56,966 bases of DNA from Phycisphaerales bacterium (GTDB lineage Bacteria > Planctomycetota > Phycisphaerae > Phycisphaerales > UBA1924), in the NCBI GenBank assembly GCA_015487555.1, contig WFPK01000021.1:1-56966 (forward strand), read 5' to 3'. The position numbers and the translations under genes are program-made. The notes under the pieces were generated by a model. That model had not been told where the DNA came from, did not search any database, and worked only from the letters and a program-made list of their open reading frames with translations. Position 1 is the stretch's first letter, and every line of letters starts with the position of its first letter. Shown here one piece after another: positions 7,971-16,354 of the stretch.

Positions 7971-9074
7971 TTATGAGCTGAACAAGAAGTTGCACACATC
8001 GGCATCGTGCATTACATAGCCCTTGCCTTCGATGCGCATCTTGCCCGCTTCCTTGATCGCCTTCTCGCTCTTGTATTCAACCAGATCATCGACCGAGTAG
8101 CATTCGACGCGGATGAAACCCTTCTCGAAATCGGTGTGGATCACGCCGGCAGCCTGCGGGGCTTTGCACCCGATGGGGACAGTCCACGCGCGAATCTCCT
8201 TTTCGCCTGCCGTGTAGTAGGATTGATAGCCCAGGAGCTTGTAGGCTGCCCGGGCGAGCTTGCCCAAAGCGGGCTCGTCCATGCCCATATCCGCGAGCAT
8301 CTCGAGCTTGTCCTCTTCGTCGAGTTCCGAGAGCTCGGATTCGATCCGGGCACAGACCGGCACCATCACCGCATCGACCGATTGGGCATAGTCGCGGACC
8401 TGCTGGGCCAGTGCGCCCTTGCCGTTGGGATCATCGTCGGAGACATTGGCGATATACAAGATCGGTTTGACCGTCAAAAGCCCGAGCATGTCGAGGGCTT
8501 TGATGAGATCGGGATCGGTGAGTTCGAGTGATCGCGCCGGCTTCTGGGCTTCGAGAACTGGTTCGAGCAGCTCGATGACCTTCATGCGGGCGACGGCGTC
8601 GCGGTCGCCGCCTTTGGCGTTGCGCTTGGCTTTACTCGCTGCGTTCTCGATCTTCTGGATATCCGCGAGGATCAGTTCGAGTTCGATGGTTTCGATGTCT
8701 CTCAATGGATCGACCGACCCATCGACATGGGTGATGTCCTCGCCTCCGGGTGCTTTTTCGAAGCACCGGACGACCTGAATAATCGCATCGACATCTTTGA
8801 TGTGTCCGAGGAAGGCGTTGCCCTTGCCCTCGCCGGTCGATGCCCCGCGGACGAGCCCGGCGATATCGACAAGTTCGAGGGCTGCCGGGATGACCTTCTG
8901 GGTCTTGATGTGCTCTTGGATGATGCCCAGGCGCGGATCGGGGATGGGGACGACGCCGATGTTGGGGTCGATCGTGGCGAAGGGGTAGTTGGCAGCCAGC
9001 GCGCCCGCGTTGGTCAGCGCGTTGAAGAGGGTTGATTTGCCAACATTGGGAAGCCCAACAATTCCTGCTTTCAT
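7971..9074 (-). CDS. ychF: Obg-like ATPase/GTPase YchF
   Basis: This 367-residue protein has the usual length for YchF/OLA1. The P-loop GLPNVGKST lies at residues 7-15, switch regions include [11 protein letters not shown], and the NVSDD sequence replaces the canonical NKxD, which is why this family prefers ATP. A coiled-coil segment lies around 130-200 and a TGS domain forms the C-terminus ending [13 protein letters not shown]. It is a translation- and stress-related, ribosome-associated P-loop protein. ATG 9074 has a GGAG upstream and places the P-loop at the normal position. An upstream in-frame extension is rejected. Confidence 0.95.
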   Translation of the reverse strand: MKAGIVGLPNVGKSTLFNALTNAGALAANYPFATIDPNIGVVPIPDPRLGIIQEHIKTQKVIPAALELVDIAGLVRGASTGEGKGNAFLGHIKDVDAIIQVVRCFEKAPGGEDITHVDGSVDPLRDIETIELELILADIQKIENAASKAKRNAKGGDRDAVARMKVIELLEPVLEAQKPARSLELTDPDLIKALDMLGLLTVKPILYIANVSDDDPNGKGALAQQVRDYAQSVDAVMVPVCARIESELSELDEEDKLEMLADMGMDEPALGKLARAAYKLLGYQSYYTAGEKEIRAWTVPIGCKAPQAAGVIHTDFEKGFIRVECYSVDDLVEYKSEKAIKEAGKMRIEGKGYVMHDADVCNFLFSS

Positions 9075-9183
9075 CGTGAAATCTCCGTCCCGATCACCCT
9101 GCCGACGGGCAGATTTGAAGGGCACAGATCATAGGCATCGCTCGCTCAGCCCGAGATTTGGTCCTAGGCTTGGTGCACAATAA

Positions 9184-9257
9184 GCATCCGTAGCTCAGCT
9201 GGATAGAGCAATGGTTTCCTAAACCATAGGTCGGAGGTTCGAGCCCTCTCGGGTGCG
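9184..9257 (+). tRNA. tRNA-Arg (anticodon CCT)
   Basis: The cloverleaf folds by eye. Acceptor GCATCCG pairs with CGGGTGC with one G-U. The D arm GCTC-AGCTGGATA-GAGC, anticodon stem ATGGT/ACCAT with loop TTCCTAA, and T arm GGAGG-TTCGAGC-CCTCT are all present. The CCT anticodon reads AGG codons. The 3' CCA is not encoded. The acceptor end is followed immediately by the murQ reading frame. Confidence 0.95.
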
Positions 9258-9258
9258 T

Positions 9259-10221
9259 TTGAGCGAGCAAGCCCCCACCAATCCGTCCAAATCGGCCCTG
9301 AGTTCTGCCCTAGGTTCGCCCCCGCCTGATCGTGGGCACCTGCTCACCGAGCAACCCAACGCCCGATCCGCCGGGCTCGATGGGTGTTCGACGCTCGATT
9401 GCCTGGGGATCATCAATGATGAAGACCAGAGCATCGCCCAAGCGGTGCGGGCTCAGCTCGAACCGATCGCAGCGTTGACCGATCTGGTCATCGACGCCCT
9501 CAATCATGACGGTCGGCTGATCTACCTCGGCGCCGGAACCAGCGGCAGGCTCGGCGTACTCGACGCTTCGGAATGTCCGCCGACCTTTCAGACCGATCCA
9601 GAAACCATCGTCGGCATCATCGCAGGCGGCGATCGCTCGCTCCGCCGATCATCCGAATCCAAAGAAGATATCCGATCGGGTGCCCATGATGAGCTCGATG
9701 CGCTCGAGCTCAACGAGTTCGATGTGGTGCTGGGCATCGCAGCGGGCGGGACGACGCCTTATGTGCTCGGCGGGGTCGAATATGCCAAATCCAAAGGCTC
9801 CAAGACCGGGCTGCTCACCTGCACGCCCATTGTTCACCCCGATTGGTGCGATGTATTGATCGCCATCGAAACCGGCCCCGAAGTCCTCACCGGCTCGACG
9901 CGCATGAAGGCGGGGACAGCCACCAAAATGGCCCTCAACATGATCTCCACAGCTGCCATGATCGGGATCGGCAAGACCTATTCCAACATGATGGTCGATC
10001 TGCGGGCCACCAACGACAAACTCAAAGATCGCGCAGCCCGGATCATCTCGCAGATCACAGGCGTCGATCGAGACCGGGCCTTCGTGCTTTTGGAGCAGGC
10101 CAACAATCTGGTCAAGCCCGCGATCGTCATGCACACGCAGAGCGTGTCCTATGACCAAGCCTGCAAGCTGCTCGATGAAGCGGACGGGCATCTTGGACGA
10201 GTGATTGGAGATCAGGCATGA
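9259..10221 (+). CDS. murQ: N-acetylmuramic acid 6-phosphate etherase
   Basis: MurQ cleaves the lactyl ether of MurNAc-6-phosphate to give GlcNAc-6-phosphate and D-lactate in peptidoglycan recycling. The SIS-type sugar-phosphate fold shows LLTEQPNARS near the N-terminus, the loop GAGTSGRLGVLDASECPP, and GSTRMKAGTATKM. These are all hallmarks of the family. It overlaps nagZ by four bases (ATGA). The start is unclear: GTG 9253 lies inside the tRNA-Arg gene, so TTG 9259 or a later non-ATG codon is more likely. No ATG precedes the conserved core. Confidence 0.93.
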   Translation: MSEQAPTNPSKSALSSALGSPPPDRGHLLTEQPNARSAGLDGCSTLDCLGIINDEDQSIAQAVRAQLEPIAALTDLVIDALNHDGRLIYLGAGTSGRLGVLDASECPPTFQTDPETIVGIIAGGDRSLRRSSESKEDIRSGAHDELDALELNEFDVVLGIAAGGTTPYVLGGVEYAKSKGSKTGLLTCTPIVHPDWCDVLIAIETGPEVLTGSTRMKAGTATKMALNMISTAAMIGIGKTYSNMMVDLRATNDKLKDRAARIISQITGVDRDRAFVLLEQANNLVKPAIVMHTQSVSYDQACKLLDEADGHLGRVIGDQA

Positions 10222-11261
10222 AGAATCGCCTGAAAGACAAAGGCATGGCCCAGCTCGTTGGGTCAACCCTGATGCTCGGATTCCGAGGCGGGTCGCTCAA
10301 TGATCCAGACACCCGCGAAGATATCGCAGAACTCAAAGCGGCCTGCGTGCGAGGCGTGATCCTCTTCGATCACGACATCGCTGCCAATCGCCAGCGAAAT
10401 ATCCACTCGCCCAAACAACTCGCCAAGCTCATCGAAGAGCTCCGCAACGAGCTTGGAACGGATTTGGTCATCGCGATCGACCAAGAGGGCGGGCAGGTCG
10501 CCCGGCTCGATGCACACAACGGGTTCCTGCCCACCATCAGCGCTGCCGAGTTCGCCCAGCTCGTCGAGATGGACCAGATTCAATACGCCGATCGGCAGGC
10601 CAAGCAGCTGAGCACGCTGGGGATTGATCTCAACTTTGGGCCTTGTGTTGATCTGGCGATCGAACCCAGCTCGCCGATCATCGCAGAGAAGGCCCGATCG
10701 TTTGGCGAATCGGTCGAACAAGTCGCCCGTTGTGCGCACATTGTGGTCGATGCGCACCACCGATTCGGGGTGCGCTGCTGCATCAAGCACTACCCCGGGC
10801 ACGGGTCGGCCTTGCTCGATTCGCATCTGGGTGTGTGCGACATCACCAAGACCCACACCCAAGACGAAGCCGACATCTTCAAACGGCTGATTGATCGCTA
10901 CGAAAACTCGATCGCGGTGATGAGCGGGCATCTGATGCACACCGGCATCGACGAGTCCTTCCCTGCGTCGCTCTCGAAAAAACACACGACTGACCAGCTC
11001 CGCGATGGGCTCGGGTTCGCAGGCGTCATCATCACCGACTCGCTCGATATGCGCGCAATCTGCACACAGTTCGGCGAAGGTGAATCGGCCGCTTTGGCGC
11101 TCAGCGCCGGGACGGACCTGATCCTCGATGGGCTCAACGCGCCCGGATATCGTGAGCCCGGAGCACCCGGCCGGATCGCGCTGGCGATCGCCCAAGGCGT
11201 CGAGCGCCAGCGACTCGAAGAAGCCCGCGATCGGCTCGATCGGTTCTTTGGACTTGAGTGA
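10218..11261 (+). CDS. nagZ: Beta-N-acetylhexosaminidase, GH3 family (NagZ-type)
   Basis: This 347-residue protein has the single-domain GH3 layout of NagZ. AIDQEGGQVARL forms the substrate pocket, IKHYPGHGSALLDSHLG supplies the His/Asp pair acting as general acid/base, and GVIITDSLDM contains the nucleophile Asp. NagZ releases GlcNAc from GlcNAc-anhydroMurNAc muropeptides. No signal peptide is visible, so it is cytoplasmic. It is translationally coupled to murQ, making a two-gene muropeptide recycling operon. An Lys-rich N-terminus of about ten residues precedes the core. Confidence 0.92.
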   Translation: MKNRLKDKGMAQLVGSTLMLGFRGGSLNDPDTREDIAELKAACVRGVILFDHDIAANRQRNIHSPKQLAKLIEELRNELGTDLVIAIDQEGGQVARLDAHNGFLPTISAAEFAQLVEMDQIQYADRQAKQLSTLGIDLNFGPCVDLAIEPSSPIIAEKARSFGESVEQVARCAHIVVDAHHRFGVRCCIKHYPGHGSALLDSHLGVCDITKTHTQDEADIFKRLIDRYENSIAVMSGHLMHTGIDESFPASLSKKHTTDQLRDGLGFAGVIITDSLDMRAICTQFGEGESAALALSAGTDLILDGLNAPGYREPGAPGRIALAIAQGVERQRLEEARDRLDRFFGLE

Positions 11262-11394
11262 TCCCTTCCAGGTGCCATACTTGGCAATCCGATAACAACC
11301 CCTCGCACATCCATTCTCTTCGTCAACAGGTGAATATCCCCATCAAACCGGCAGAATGGTGGCAGGGGTGCCCAGGGTGTGGTCGTCTAGAAGT

Positions 11395-11832
11395 ATGAAT
11401 GGACAACCAAAGAGCATGATCGGTATCCTGGCGACGGGTCTTCTCCTTGTTCTGGTCTCAGGCTGTGGCACAGGGCGATATGGCGCAGCTGGTGATTGGC
11501 AGTGGACACCACCAGCCAGGCTCGCTGCGGGCAATGCGGGTTCGAGCGGCGCGGTCATTGTTTCGCCGGTCCAAGCCGACGCCCAATACTTTGCCTACGC
11601 GCCCCGATCGGCACCCGAATACAATCGGCGCGACGCCTCGCTCAACATCCGTACCAATGACCCCACCGCCGGGTGGATGGGTTGGCCCGAGCAACAGCGT
11701 CCATCGCTCGACCACTACCGCACCTTCTATGCAAGTCCAAACGCAAACCGATACAACTACCCGAGCGTCCCATCAGGCAATGGGTACGACCATGGGCGGC
11801 GTCCACGGTATCGCAGCCGTCGGCATTATTGA
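11395..11832 (+). CDS. Hypothetical lipoprotein
   Basis: The 145-residue protein starts with a lipoprotein signal sequence ending in the lipobox LVSGC (Cys at about residue 24). The mature part is rich in Tyr, Asn, Arg and Pro and looks low-complexity, ending in a basic RRPRYRSRRHY tail. No family is recognised. It lies downstream of nagZ on the same strand but after a gap of 133 bases, and is convergent with the fibro-slime gene. The ATG at 11395 gives a typical lipoprotein leader, and an upstream GTG does not. Confidence 0.6.
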   Translation: MNGQPKSMIGILATGLLLVLVSGCGTGRYGAAGDWQWTPPARLAAGNAGSSGAVIVSPVQADAQYFAYAPRSAPEYNRRDASLNIRTNDPTAGWMGWPEQQRPSLDHYRTFYASPNANRYNYPSVPSGNGYDHGRRPRYRSRRHY

Positions 11833-11862
11833 GTGTCGTCGAGTGTTGTCGGCGGGGTGTTC

Positions 11863-11902
11863 AAAAAAGGGGAGGCCGACCCGTTTTCGACGGATCGGCC
11901 TC
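11863..11902 (-). terminator. Rho-independent terminator of the fibro-slime gene
   Basis: On the minus strand the arms GAGGCCGA and TCGGCCTC (11895-11902 and 11872-11879) enclose a 15-base loop region. They are followed by CCCC and a run of six T. It lies 40 bases after the stop of the fibro-slime gene. On the plus strand there is no T tract, so it serves only the minus gene. Confidence 0.8.
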
Positions 11903-11943
11903 ACACCAACACCAACATGCGTCGTTACTTGTTTGCGGGTTAC

Positions 11944-12882
11944 TCAGTCGTAGATGGCTGCCGTTGGGGGCAGTTCGACGGCACGAAGCTGGAGGGTGGT
12001 TTCGATGCGGAAGTTTGAGCCGCTGTATCGGCGTTCAGCGTGGAAGATATCAAGCGTGTGTGTTTTGCCATCCTGGAGCCAATCAAGGCGATCGAGATCA
12101 AGGAACTGCTCTCGTTTGGGGTGCAATCCACCGAGATCAACGACCAATCGCCCGTCAATAAACACCCAGACATCATCGTCGCCGGTGAACTTAAAGACCT
12201 GTCCGGTGTCGCGGTGGTATGTGAACTGGGTATTGATTTCGGTTGTGAAGTGGTAGTTTCGGTTGCTGCGGAAGTCGCCGTAGAGGTCGCCATTGATTGG
12301 GAAGAATCCGTATGATCCGTGCACCTGATCGGTGGCACTATCGAAGACATAGCGATCGGTTCCTTCGACCCGTGTAAGGGTAAGCTGGATGCTCTTTGAA
12401 AGATTCACCCCTGGGACATCGCGATACCACTGGTCGAATCGCTCCGCCGATGTGAATCCATTTCCTGAGCTTCCTGTAGAGAGTGACCCGGCCCTATCGC
12501 CTCGGTCTGGGTCATACATTGCGGGGTTGATGTTGCGTCCTTGGCTGTCTTTGAACTCGGCACTGATTTTCATGCCTCGCAGGTCACCTGAGGAGACGGG
12601 TTTTCTGTCTTCACTGAGGTATTCAGCGACGAGTCCTACGGTGGTTGTGCCGCCGAAGGATTCAAAGTCAGGGTGTCCGCCTTCCCATGCTTTTGGTTTG
12701 AAGTCACGGATAACACACCCGAGCTCGAGCGTATCGGGGAGGTTATCTGCTTGTGATTCATTCTCGGAGTTTGTGCCCGCATGGGCAACGGGGATCACCC
12801 CGATACTCCCAGCCATCACGATGAGCGCCCCCACACAGGTAATTTGTTTCAGATGACGATGTATATGTGTTTGACGATTCAT
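11944..12882 (-). CDS. Secreted fibro-slime domain protein
   Basis: This 312-residue protein has a Sec signal peptide ending near VAHAG. It is then almost entirely a fibro-slime domain: an early cysteine-containing GCVIRDFKP, GFFPINGDLYGD, and the core FKFTGDDDVWVFIDGRLVVDLGG, read in short pieces. The same core is found in PA14-like carbohydrate-binding domains. Fibro-slime proteins in Fibrobacter bind cellulose or form extracellular matrix. In planctomycetes the role is unproven. AGGAG lies seven bases before the ATG at 12882. A terminator follows the stop. Confidence 0.85.
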   Translation of the reverse strand: MNRQTHIHRHLKQITCVGALIVMAGSIGVIPVAHAGTNSENESQADNLPDTLELGCVIRDFKPKAWEGGHPDFESFGGTTTVGLVAEYLSEDRKPVSSGDLRGMKISAEFKDSQGRNINPAMYDPDRGDRAGSLSTGSSGNGFTSAERFDQWYRDVPGVNLSKSIQLTLTRVEGTDRYVFDSATDQVHGSYGFFPINGDLYGDFRSNRNYHFTTEINTQFTYHRDTGQVFKFTGDDDVWVFIDGRLVVDLGGLHPKREQFLDLDRLDWLQDGKTHTLDIFHAERRYSGSNFRIETTLQLRAVELPPTAAIYD

Positions 12883-12930
12883 TGTGAACTCCTGCAGCGT
12901 TTTGCTGCTCTCCCCCCGTTGCATAAACGC

Positions 12931-13110
12931 TTACTGATCCGCTACGACGCTCGTAGCGGGTTGATCGGATGCGGAGGCCACCGCGGTACCGATCGAGAAA
13001 ACCATCGAAAGCCCTGATGCGGCGATGGCCGCGATCAGGAGTATTTGCATAAAGCGGTTGGCATCGTTCGATTCATCGGATTCGAGGATGTGTGTGTCAG
13101 CAGCGGTCAT
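12931..13110 (-). CDS. Small single-pass membrane protein
   Basis: This 59-residue protein has an acidic N-terminus (TAADTHILESDESND) followed by one hydrophobic helix of about 22 residues and a short polar tail. It is 48 bases upstream of the fibro-slime gene on the same strand, so they may be co-transcribed. The ATG at 13110 is preceded by GGGAGTGG. The size makes the call tentative, but the composition is that of a real single-pass membrane protein. Confidence 0.45.
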   Translation of the reverse strand: MTAADTHILESDESNDANRFMQILLIAAIAASGLSMVFSIGTAVASASDQPATSVVADQ

Positions 13111-13432
13111 AGCCCACTCCCAGGTTGCATGTTGGTTGCCCTTTTCGTCCAACGAGGACGATTTGGGCGTGTCTATGTTTGAACATCCATTTCACTCGCC
13201 GTGATGCCACTGCACAAGGCGAGAATTGCGCGATCCTCTGCTGGTTATATCGATTGGACAAAAACTTCGGTTTGAGTGGGGAAATCACCAAGTTGTTGGA
13301 AATGACTGATTTGCGAGTTGGGCAGGGACATCTGCCGATACCTTCTCTGTGCATCTGGGTCATATGGTCCGAAAACCGCTCCTGGCTGTGGTACACTCTT
13401 CAAGATTCGAGTTGTTCAGGAGGACAGCAGGC
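13111..13432. other. Intergenic region between divergent genes, no gene seen
   Basis: This 322-base gap separates the small membrane protein (minus) from murA (plus). It holds the AGGAGG ribosome binding site of murA at its right end, and it must contain two divergent promoters. I see no convincing -35/-10 pair, RNA gene or palindromic repeat. An open frame continuing upstream of murA to 13349 lacks conservation and is not called. Confidence 0.6.
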
Positions 13433-14776
13433 ATGGATGTCTTTGTCATTGAAGGCGGGCGCAAACTCGCAGGTACGCTACGGGTCAACGGGTCGAAGAA
13501 CGCTGCCCTTCCTTTGTTGGCCGCTTCGCTGCTTACCGATGACCCGGTGATCCTGCGTGATGTGCCCGATTTGTCGGATATCCGTAATATGCACCGCCTG
13601 CTCGGCGAGCTGGGCGTTGCGATCGAATCCGAGAGAGAAAACAACATCCCTACGACCCGCCTGCGGGTTGTTGATGAAACTGAGCACCACGCCCGGTATG
13701 ACATTGTGCGGACGATGCGGGCGAGCATCTGTGTGCTGGGGCCGATGCTCGCCAAGCGCGGGCAGGCACGGGTGTCGATGCCCGGCGGATGTGCCATCGG
13801 ACAGCGCCCGGTCGATCTGCACCTGCGCGGACTCGAAGCATTGGGCGCAATCATCACCCTCGAAGGCGGCGATATCGTCGCCAGAGTCCCACAATCGGGT
13901 CGGCTTATCGGTGATACTGTGTTTTTGGGCGGGCCCTTTGGCTCGACGGTGCTTGGCACCGCCAATGTCATGTCGGCAGCAACCCTCGCTCAAGGCACCA
14001 CCACCATCGAATGCGCCGCCTGCGAACCCGAAATCGTGGATCTGGCCAATATGCTCATCGGGATGGGTGCGAAAATCACCGGGGCAGGATCGCCCAGAAT
14101 CACCATCGAAGGCGTCGAAACCCTCAGCAGCATAGACCACTGCGTCATCCCCGATCGGATCGAAGCGGGCACCTTTATGTGTGCTGCTGCGATCACCAAC
14201 TCGACGCTGACCCTGACCAACTGCCCGCTCGATGCAATGATGTCGGCGACCGATCGGCTCGAAGCAATCGGGGTGCATATTGACCCGGCCCACCAAGGAA
14301 CTGCGATCGACCCACTCCGGCAAACCTGCATCGTTTCGGGTTCTGAATCACTCAGGCCCGTACAGATTACGACCCAGCCTCACCCTGGTTTCCCGACAGA
14401 CCTGCAAGCCCAGTTCATGGCTTTGCTGTGCCTAGCTGCTGGGAACTCGGTGATTACGGAGAAGATTTTCCCCGAACGGTTCCTCCATGTCGCCGAGCTG
14501 ACCAGAATGGGCGCTTCGATCCATCGGCACGGGACGACAGCTGTGATCTCGGGGGTCAAAGCACTCACCGGGGCGCCAGTGATGGCCAGTGATCTGCGGG
14601 CCTCGGCGGGATTGGTCCTGGCAGCATTGGCTGCCCGGGGTACAACGGTCATCAACCGGGTGTATCACATTGATCGCGGATACGAACAACTCGAACATCG
14701 GCTCGGCTCGGTGGGGGCTTCGATCCAGAGGCTCAGTGAAGATGCGGTCGCCGAGCTTGGGTTGATGAGCGAGTAA
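13433..14776 (+). CDS. murA: UDP-N-acetylglucosamine 1-carboxyvinyltransferase
   Basis: MurA transfers enolpyruvate from PEP to UDP-GlcNAc, the first committed step of peptidoglycan synthesis. The 447-residue protein begins MDVFVIEGGRKLAGTLRVNGSKNAALP, a typical EPSP-synthase-fold start (quoted in part). The fosfomycin-targeted loop GGCAIGQRPVDLHLRG has Cys at residue 120, so the enzyme should be fosfomycin-sensitive in principle. AGGAGG stands 11 bases before the ATG. With murQ-nagZ four kilobases upstream this is the second peptidoglycan gene in the window, confirming a lineage with a peptidoglycan wall. Confidence 0.95.
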   Translation: MDVFVIEGGRKLAGTLRVNGSKNAALPLLAASLLTDDPVILRDVPDLSDIRNMHRLLGELGVAIESERENNIPTTRLRVVDETEHHARYDIVRTMRASICVLGPMLAKRGQARVSMPGGCAIGQRPVDLHLRGLEALGAIITLEGGDIVARVPQSGRLIGDTVFLGGPFGSTVLGTANVMSAATLAQGTTTIECAACEPEIVDLANMLIGMGAKITGAGSPRITIEGVETLSSIDHCVIPDRIEAGTFMCAAAITNSTLTLTNCPLDAMMSATDRLEAIGVHIDPAHQGTAIDPLRQTCIVSGSESLRPVQITTQPHPGFPTDLQAQFMALLCLAAGNSVITEKIFPERFLHVAELTRMGASIHRHGTTAVISGVKALTGAPVMASDLRASAGLVLAALAARGTTVINRVYHIDRGYEQLEHRLGSVGASIQRLSEDAVAELGLMSE

Positions 14777-14788
14777 AAGCGATCGCGT

Positions 14789-14811
14789 AGCACAGGCGGG
14801 ACACCTGTCTT
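14789..14811. repeat. Family B short hairpin repeat
   Basis: AGCACAGGCGGGACACCTGT is the reverse-oriented near copy of the repeat at 6041-6062. It forms a hairpin with arms ACAGG and CCTGT. It lies just after murA and before the end of the convergent HPr gene, followed by a short T run (TTTTT at about 14817), so it may act as a weak terminator for murA. Confidence 0.7.
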
Positions 14812-14821
14812 ATCGGTTTTT

Positions 14822-15175
14822 CTATTCGTCTTCTTCGTTGAACCCTCTTTTGACCAACGAAGCAAGGTGTGCCAACGCTGCTTCAGCATCATCGCCAATG
14901 CAGATGACTTCGATCTCGGTGCCTTGGGTGGCTGCGAGCATCATCAGTTCCATCACCGACTTGCCATCGGCGTCCTCGTCGTCGCTTCGGACACGCACAT
15001 CGGATGCAAAGCCCCCCGCCGCCTGGGCGAAGTCCATCGCAGGGCGCGCATGGAGCCCTTGTCGATTGGTGATCTTGAGTTTGGATGAACAGGTTTTGCT
15101 CAAGCCGACGCCCCGATTTGCAGATGTGATGCAGGAGAAAGAAGAAGCAATACGCTCGCCCGATCGGCTCGTCAT
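14822..15175 (-). CDS. HPr-family phosphocarrier protein
   Basis: The HPr fold is recognised from TNRQGLHARPAM, with the phosphorylatable His at residue 42. The regulatory-type Ser is at 73 (KSVMELM), 31 residues later as in canonical HPr (His15/Ser46). The protein therefore keeps both sites. It has an N-terminal extension of about 25 residues before the HPr core, unless a TTG at about codon 25 is the true start. The ATG overlaps the stop of the EIIA gene (ATGA), which favours the long form. It ends in an acidic tail (NEEDE). No enzyme I or sugar-specific IIBC is visible nearby. Confidence 0.88.
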   Translation of the reverse strand: MTSRSGERIASSFSCITSANRGVGLSKTCSSKLKITNRQGLHARPAMDFAQAAGGFASDVRVRSDDEDADGKSVMELMMLAATQGTEIEVICIGDDAEAALAHLASLVKRGFNEEDE

Positions 15176-15648
15176 CCACCGAGTCGGTGGTTGTCAGCGT
15201 CGTCGAGGAGCTGATAGACCTCGCCAGGTGAGCTTGCCTGGCGCAAAGCCCGGCGAAAAGTATCCTTCGAGAGATTCTTGAAGATGATCTCCATCGCCTG
15301 AAGATGCTCTTCGGGTCGGCTCTGCGGGCTCAGGAGCAGAAAGACTGAATAGACAGGCTGCTTGTCGAGCGAGTTGAAATCGACCCCCTCGTTGCTGATC
15401 CCGATCGCCACGGTGATCTCTTGGATATCCGGATGTTTGACATGAGGGACTGCAACGCCTCGCCCGAACCCGGTCGAGTGCTTTCGTTCTCGATCGAGGA
15501 CACGCTCGATCAGGTCTTTCCGGATCGAGGCGGGCGCAGCACCGGCTTTGATGAGCACATCAATGAGCTCGCCGATCACCTCGTCTCGGTCGTTGGAGTT
15601 GAGCGGAGTGATGATCGAATCTGGATGGATAATTTCGGTCAGCTTCAT
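15172..15648 (-). CDS. ptsN: PTS EIIA domain protein, nitrogen-regulatory (PtsN) type
   Basis: This 158-residue single-domain EIIA of the fructose/mannitol/Ntr family has the active-site His at residue 69 in GRGVAVPHVKHP and the conserved LLLSPQSRPEEHLQ. In many bacteria PtsN lies beside hpf and rpoN and signals nitrogen, potassium or envelope status rather than transporting sugar. Here it sits between hpf and HPr on the same strand and overlaps HPr by four bases. This makes a regulatory PTS branch the likely role. Confidence 0.9.
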   Translation of the reverse strand: MKLTEIIHPDSIITPLNSNDRDEVIGELIDVLIKAGAAPASIRKDLIERVLDRERKHSTGFGRGVAVPHVKHPDIQEITVAIGISNEGVDFNSLDKQPVYSVFLLLSPQSRPEEHLQAMEIIFKNLSKDTFRRALRQASSPGEVYQLLDDADNHRLGG

Positions 15649-15725
15649 GTCGGTATCCTATTGTCGCCCAAGGCTCTTGTCGCCCGCAGAGGGTTCTCAT
15701 CATCGAGCATACCAAGCCCGGCATA

Positions 15726-15773
15726 TCTTTGCCCGAGTCTTTGCCCCGGTCTTTGCTGCCGGTCTTTGCCCGC
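15726..15773. repeat. Degenerate short tandem repeat upstream of ptsN
   Basis: Four imperfect units of the form TCTTTGCC(C)CGG, each 11-13 bases, follow each other between hpf and ptsN. A second degenerate series built on GGGCCTTTCACGGG-like words occupies 15780-15835. The 198-base gap contains no gene. The units could be binding sites or just slippage products. Confidence 0.5.
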
Positions 15774-15846
15774 GGGGGGCTTTGATGGGCTTCATCCGAC
15801 CTTTCATGGGCCTTTCACGGGCTTTTCACGGGAGCACCCCACGGAC

Positions 15847-16155
15847 TCACCGATGTTCGATTTTGAGCTTCTCGCGATGATCGTTGAGCTGGCGACCAAC
15901 TTTGGCAATCGCATCATCAATCACCAAATACAGATCATGCCCGTCGGCTTTGGCAAGAAAAGCGGGGTGATTGACCACATCGACCGAGATTTCGACCGAA
16001 AACAACTCCTTAGCCGTGTTCTCTTTCCAGAACTTGATGTCGATCTGCTGGACGAGATCGTTGAACTTGTCGAGCTTTTTGACTTTGGTTTCGGCATGAT
16101 TGCGGATGGGATCGGTGACTTCGATGTTGTGTAGGCCGATGACATTGATACGCAT
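15847..16155 (-). CDS. hpf: Ribosome hibernation promoting factor (short form)
   Basis: This 102-residue protein of the HPF/RaiA (YfiA) family has MRINVIGLHNIEVTDPIRNHAE at its start (quoted in part), the VEISVDVVNHP strand and the basic DDAIAKVGRQLNDHREKLK helix. It binds the 30S decoding region in stationary phase and promotes 70S/100S inactivation. It is the short form without the C-terminal dimerisation domain. AGGAGG lies immediately before the ATG at 16155, so the longer frame is rejected. The hpf-ptsN neighbourhood is the classical arrangement without rpoN. Confidence 0.9.
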   Translation of the reverse strand: MRINVIGLHNIEVTDPIRNHAETKVKKLDKFNDLVQQIDIKFWKENTAKELFSVEISVDVVNHPAFLAKADGHDLYLVIDDAIAKVGRQLNDHREKLKIEHR

Positions 16156-16354
16156 TGGGGACCTCCTATAAAGATTTGGCACGCCGATTGAATGAATCCG
16201 TCCACCCTTGCGTGCGCATCTGGTCTCATTCTAGGGGAAAACTGGACGAATTGCACGCGCACACTACGAAGGATCGTCGGGTTGTGTTCGTGTTGTGCGA
16301 TGTTTGGGCGCAAAATCGGGCAAACCGCGTGCAAGGCACATACACTGGCAGTCG

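Noticed and set aside
13349..13432. Upstream extension of murA
   Set aside because: AGGAGG precedes the ATG at 13433, which gives the usual MurA N-terminus; the extension has no conservation.
15726..15773. Possible CRISPR-like repeat array
   Set aside because: Units are only 11-13 bases, imperfect and without spacers; no cas genes are in the window.
16176..16192. Sigma-54-like TTGGCACG-N4-TTGAA upstream of the fused permease
   Set aside because: The -24 part matches well, but the -12 part lacks the essential GC (TTGAA instead of TTGC), and it sits 160 bases from the start with no activator gene nearby.
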